From: Cernens ardua
GTDB lineage: Bacteria > Pseudomonadota > Gammaproteobacteria > Pseudomonadales > Halomonadaceae
Reading direction: 5' to 3'
DNA length: 64,000 nt
Assembly (NCBI RefSeq): GCF_051251085.1
Contig: NZ_JBPCZH010000004.1
Span: forward strand, 264,099 to 328,098
Position numbers and translations under genes: made by a program. This document shows, piece after piece, positions 62,302-64,000 of the stretch. Below the pieces are notes generated by a model. It saw only the letters and a list, made by a program, of their open reading frames with translations. It searched no databases and had not been told where the DNA came from. Each line of letters opens with the position of its first letter. The first letter of the stretch is position 1.

Positions 62302-63660
62302 ATGAAAGATGTCATTGAACGTTGGAGTTCTCAACGTGGTTTTATACTGGCGATAACAGGTGCGGCTGTCGGCCTGGGTAACATATGGCGTTTTCCTTAT
62401 GTGGCAGGGGAAAACGGCGGTGCATTGTTCTTTCTACTCTATGTTTTCTTTGTTATTTGCATGGGGCTGCCTGTCATGATGGCTGAAATCATGATTGGCC
62501 GTGCCGGTCGGCGCCCTCCGATACAAGCACTTACTTTGCTCGCGCGGGAGCGGGGGTATTCATCGCGTTGGGGTGGTATAGGCATTTTTGGTTTGATTAC
62601 CGTCTTTTTGGTGCTCTCGTTTTACTCTGTGGTATCAGGTTGGTCTATCAATTATTTGCGTGAAGCATTGATGGGGGACTTTTCAAACCAAACCCCTTCG
62701 ACTATTTCTCATATGCTTGATCATTTTCTTGCTTCACCCTGGCAAGTAGTGTCTTACCATACAGTATTCATGTGTTTGACGATGGCAGTCGTTGCCATGG
62801 GCGTGTCTACGGGATTGGAGCGCCTTAATAACCTGTTGATGCCGCTTCTTTATATGATCCTGATAGTGTTGGCAGCCTATTCGGTGACTACTCCCGGCTT
62901 CAATATTGCCCTTCACTGGCTTTTTACCCCTAAATTTTCAGCGCTGAGCTTTTCCGTCATTCTTAATGCCATGGGGCATGCGTTTTTTACATTAGCCGTG
63001 GGGGCATGTGCACTGATGGCGTATGGAGCCTATATGCCTGAACAGCAAAACATGGTGCGTGCTGTCGTCATTGTTGCCTTTATGGATGTATTGGTAGCCG
63101 TGTTGTCCGGAATTGCTATCTTTTCAGCGGTATTCAGCAATGGACTTAGCCCTTCCAGTGGGCCGGGGCTGATGTTTGTCGCATTACCGGTCGCCTTTTC
63201 CCATATCCCCATGGGGACCCTGTTGTTGACGGGTTTTTTTCTTTTGCTACTGTTTGCAACCTGGACATCCTCCATTAATCTGGCAGAGCCAATGGTCGCG
63301 ACCCTATCCTCATTGGGAATGACTCGTTCACTGGCTTCATTGGTTGTCGGTGTGGGCGTATGGGCGGCAGGTCTACTGTCTGCGTTATCCTTTTCTTCAC
63401 TGGCACATGTGTATCCCGTAGCGCACATGACGTTCTTTGACTTGGTGACGACAATCCCCCCCGATATCTTTCTACCGGTAGGTGGTCTGCTGATTACCTG
63501 GTTTGCCGTAAAGGTGATGAGTGCGGAAAAGGCACGCGCTGCCTTTGGAAGCTCTGCTCGCTCGCTACGGCTCTATACTGTTTGGCGTACGACCTCTTTT
63601 TATATCGCCCTTCCTCTATTGTGCGTGTTACTGATAACAGCAGTTGTCGATGTATTCTGA
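62302..63660 (+). CDS. Sodium-dependent transporter (NSS/SNF family)
   Basis: A 452-aa protein with 12 or so hydrophobic segments. The N-terminal WSSQRGFILAITGAAVGLGNIWRFPYVAGENGGALF is the first-helix signature of the neurotransmitter:sodium symporter family, with the unwound GLGN segment that binds Na+ and substrate. Members of this bacterial branch (for example LeuT, MhsT) carry amino acids; the substrate here is unknown. The ribosome binding site AGGAA precedes ATG 62302. It lies divergent from prlC and is followed by the rrn promoter region. Confidence 0.9.
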   Translation: MKDVIERWSSQRGFILAITGAAVGLGNIWRFPYVAGENGGALFFLLYVFFVICMGLPVMMAEIMIGRAGRRPPIQALTLLARERGYSSRWGGIGIFGLITVFLVLSFYSVVSGWSINYLREALMGDFSNQTPSTISHMLDHFLASPWQVVSYHTVFMCLTMAVVAMGVSTGLERLNNLLMPLLYMILIVLAAYSVTTPGFNIALHWLFTPKFSALSFSVILNAMGHAFFTLAVGACALMAYGAYMPEQQNMVRAVVIVAFMDVLVAVLSGIAIFSAVFSNGLSPSSGPGLMFVALPVAFSHIPMGTLLLTGFFLLLLFATWTSSINLAEPMVATLSSLGMTRSLASLVVGVGVWAAGLLSALSFSSLAHVYPVAHMTFFDLVTTIPPDIFLPVGGLLITWFAVKVMSAEKARAAFGSSARSLRLYTVWRTTSFYIALPLLCVLLITAVVDVF

Positions 63661-63833
63661 TACCAACTGATAAAGAGCTTACAGAAAGTTTTTTAAATTA
63701 ATCCTTGCACTATCAGGTAATCGGTTATATAGTTTGCGCCCGCTCTCGAGGAACAGGTCGAGGGCAGGAAGAGTAACCTGCTGATTTTAAAGTTTTTTTG
63801 AAAATTGCTTCTAAAGAAAATTCAAAAAAACAG
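63661..63833. other. Region between NSS transporter and rrn promoter, with possible terminator and UP element
   Basis: An inverted repeat (ctctcga with tcgaggg, 63743-63765) may end the transporter transcript. The stretch 63788-63830 is A/T-rich with A- and T-tracts and could act as an UP element for the following rRNA promoter. Confidence 0.5.
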
Positions 63834-63861
63834 TTGACATTTCAACGCCAATCAGTAGAAT
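63834..63861 (+). promoter_or_regulatory. Sigma-70 promoter of an rRNA operon
   Basis: A perfect -35 ttgaca (63834-63839), 16-bp spacer and -10 tagaat (63856-63861), with an A/T-rich upstream block. It reads into the rrn leader with boxA at 63907. Confidence 0.85.
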
Positions 63862-64000
63862 ACTCATCCACTCGAACGGGGCGGTGTTTACACCCTCTCA
63901 TTCGAAAGCTCTTTAACAAGTCGATCAGGCAATTTGTGTGGGCGCTCGTTTCGATTCAGACAGCAATGTCATGGATGCTGAGCTTCACTTGTGAAGCGAA
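63862..64000 (+). other. rrn leader with boxA; 16S rRNA gene starts beyond the window
   Basis: The leader contains agctctttaaca (63907-63918), the boxA antitermination element, followed by a boxC-like segment around tgtgtgggcgctcg (63935-63950), the same order as in E. coli rrn leaders. The 16S gene itself is not in the window. This marks the left edge of an rRNA operon read rightwards. Confidence 0.88.

Noticed and set aside
1..64000. tRNA genes, CRISPR arrays, insertion sequences and prophage genes
   Set aside because: I scanned for T-arm motifs, regularly spaced direct repeats, transposase motifs and phage genes and saw none that hold up. The only rRNA element is the promoter and leader at the right edge.

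Overview
The window looks like chromosomal DNA of a gammaproteobacterium with roughly 50% GC, most probably a member of the Halomonadaceae/Oceanospirillales. This placement is an inference. It rests on the glnA-ntrB-ntrC locus with a sigma-54 promoter, a prlC-yheV pair, a Halomonas-type GH13 alpha-glucosidase, a gammaproteobacterial rrn leader at the right edge and the general protein character. I see no prophage, IS element, CRISPR array or tRNA gene. Most genes are housekeeping or ordinary metabolic genes, packed on both strands with clear hairpin terminators between convergent units.

Layout. 1-9 kb: a G3E/COG0523 metallochaperone GTPase cut by the left edge, a three-domain Xaa-Pro aminopeptidase, gluconokinase, a YbaY-like exported protein, an App1-type phosphatase, an HpxO-like urate hydroxylase, a dehydroshikimate dehydratase-like enzyme and a VC0807-type membrane protein. 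9-18 kb: D-Ala-D-Ala carboxypeptidase, an NAD-type isocitrate dehydrogenase, an NlpC/P60 lipoprotein, a small unknown gene, a stand-alone acetolactate synthase, 1-Cys peroxiredoxin and typA. 18-29 kb: the nitrogen-control block glnA, glnL (ntrB), glnG (ntrC), then an S41 peptidase, a dGTPase, a GNAT enzyme and a PuuA-like glutamine synthetase homologue. 29-40 kb: alpha-glucosidase, MFS transporter, RNase T2, YciH, nitroreductase, another GNAT, a DUF192 protein, pgk and tkt. 40-49 kb: an AT-rich gap, a polyol permease-type MFS, metK, an amino-acid permease, an ACS-family MFS and a GST. 49-54 kb: nrdA-nrdB-flavodoxin-thioredoxin operon behind NrdR boxes. 54-64 kb: two homologous Fur-box small RNA genes, a DUF969/DUF979/DUF2891 operon, metF, a GST, yheV, prlC, an NSS transporter and finally the promoter and boxA leader of an rRNA operon whose 16S gene lies just beyond the right edge.

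How the parts work together. glnA carries a sigma-54 promoter with two upstream NtrC half-sites 32 bp apart, and a good NtrC palindrome lies in front of glnL, so the three nitrogen genes appear to be autoregulated as in enterobacteria. The ribonucleotide reductase operon brings its own flavodoxin and thioredoxin-like protein, suggesting dedicated radical activation and re-reduction.

The most interesting non-coding signal is at 53.9-54.6 kb. Two paralogous transcripts of about 128 nt each have a Fur box, a sigma-70 promoter with 17-bp spacing and a terminator, and share a 31-nt identical core. They are separated by a broken acetyltransferase gene. This is the architecture of the Pseudomonas PrrF1/PrrF2 iron-sparing small RNAs. 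A possible third short transcript follows. Several intergenic regions also carry short (14-21 bp) tandem duplications. Everything here is read from sequence alone; no database search was run.
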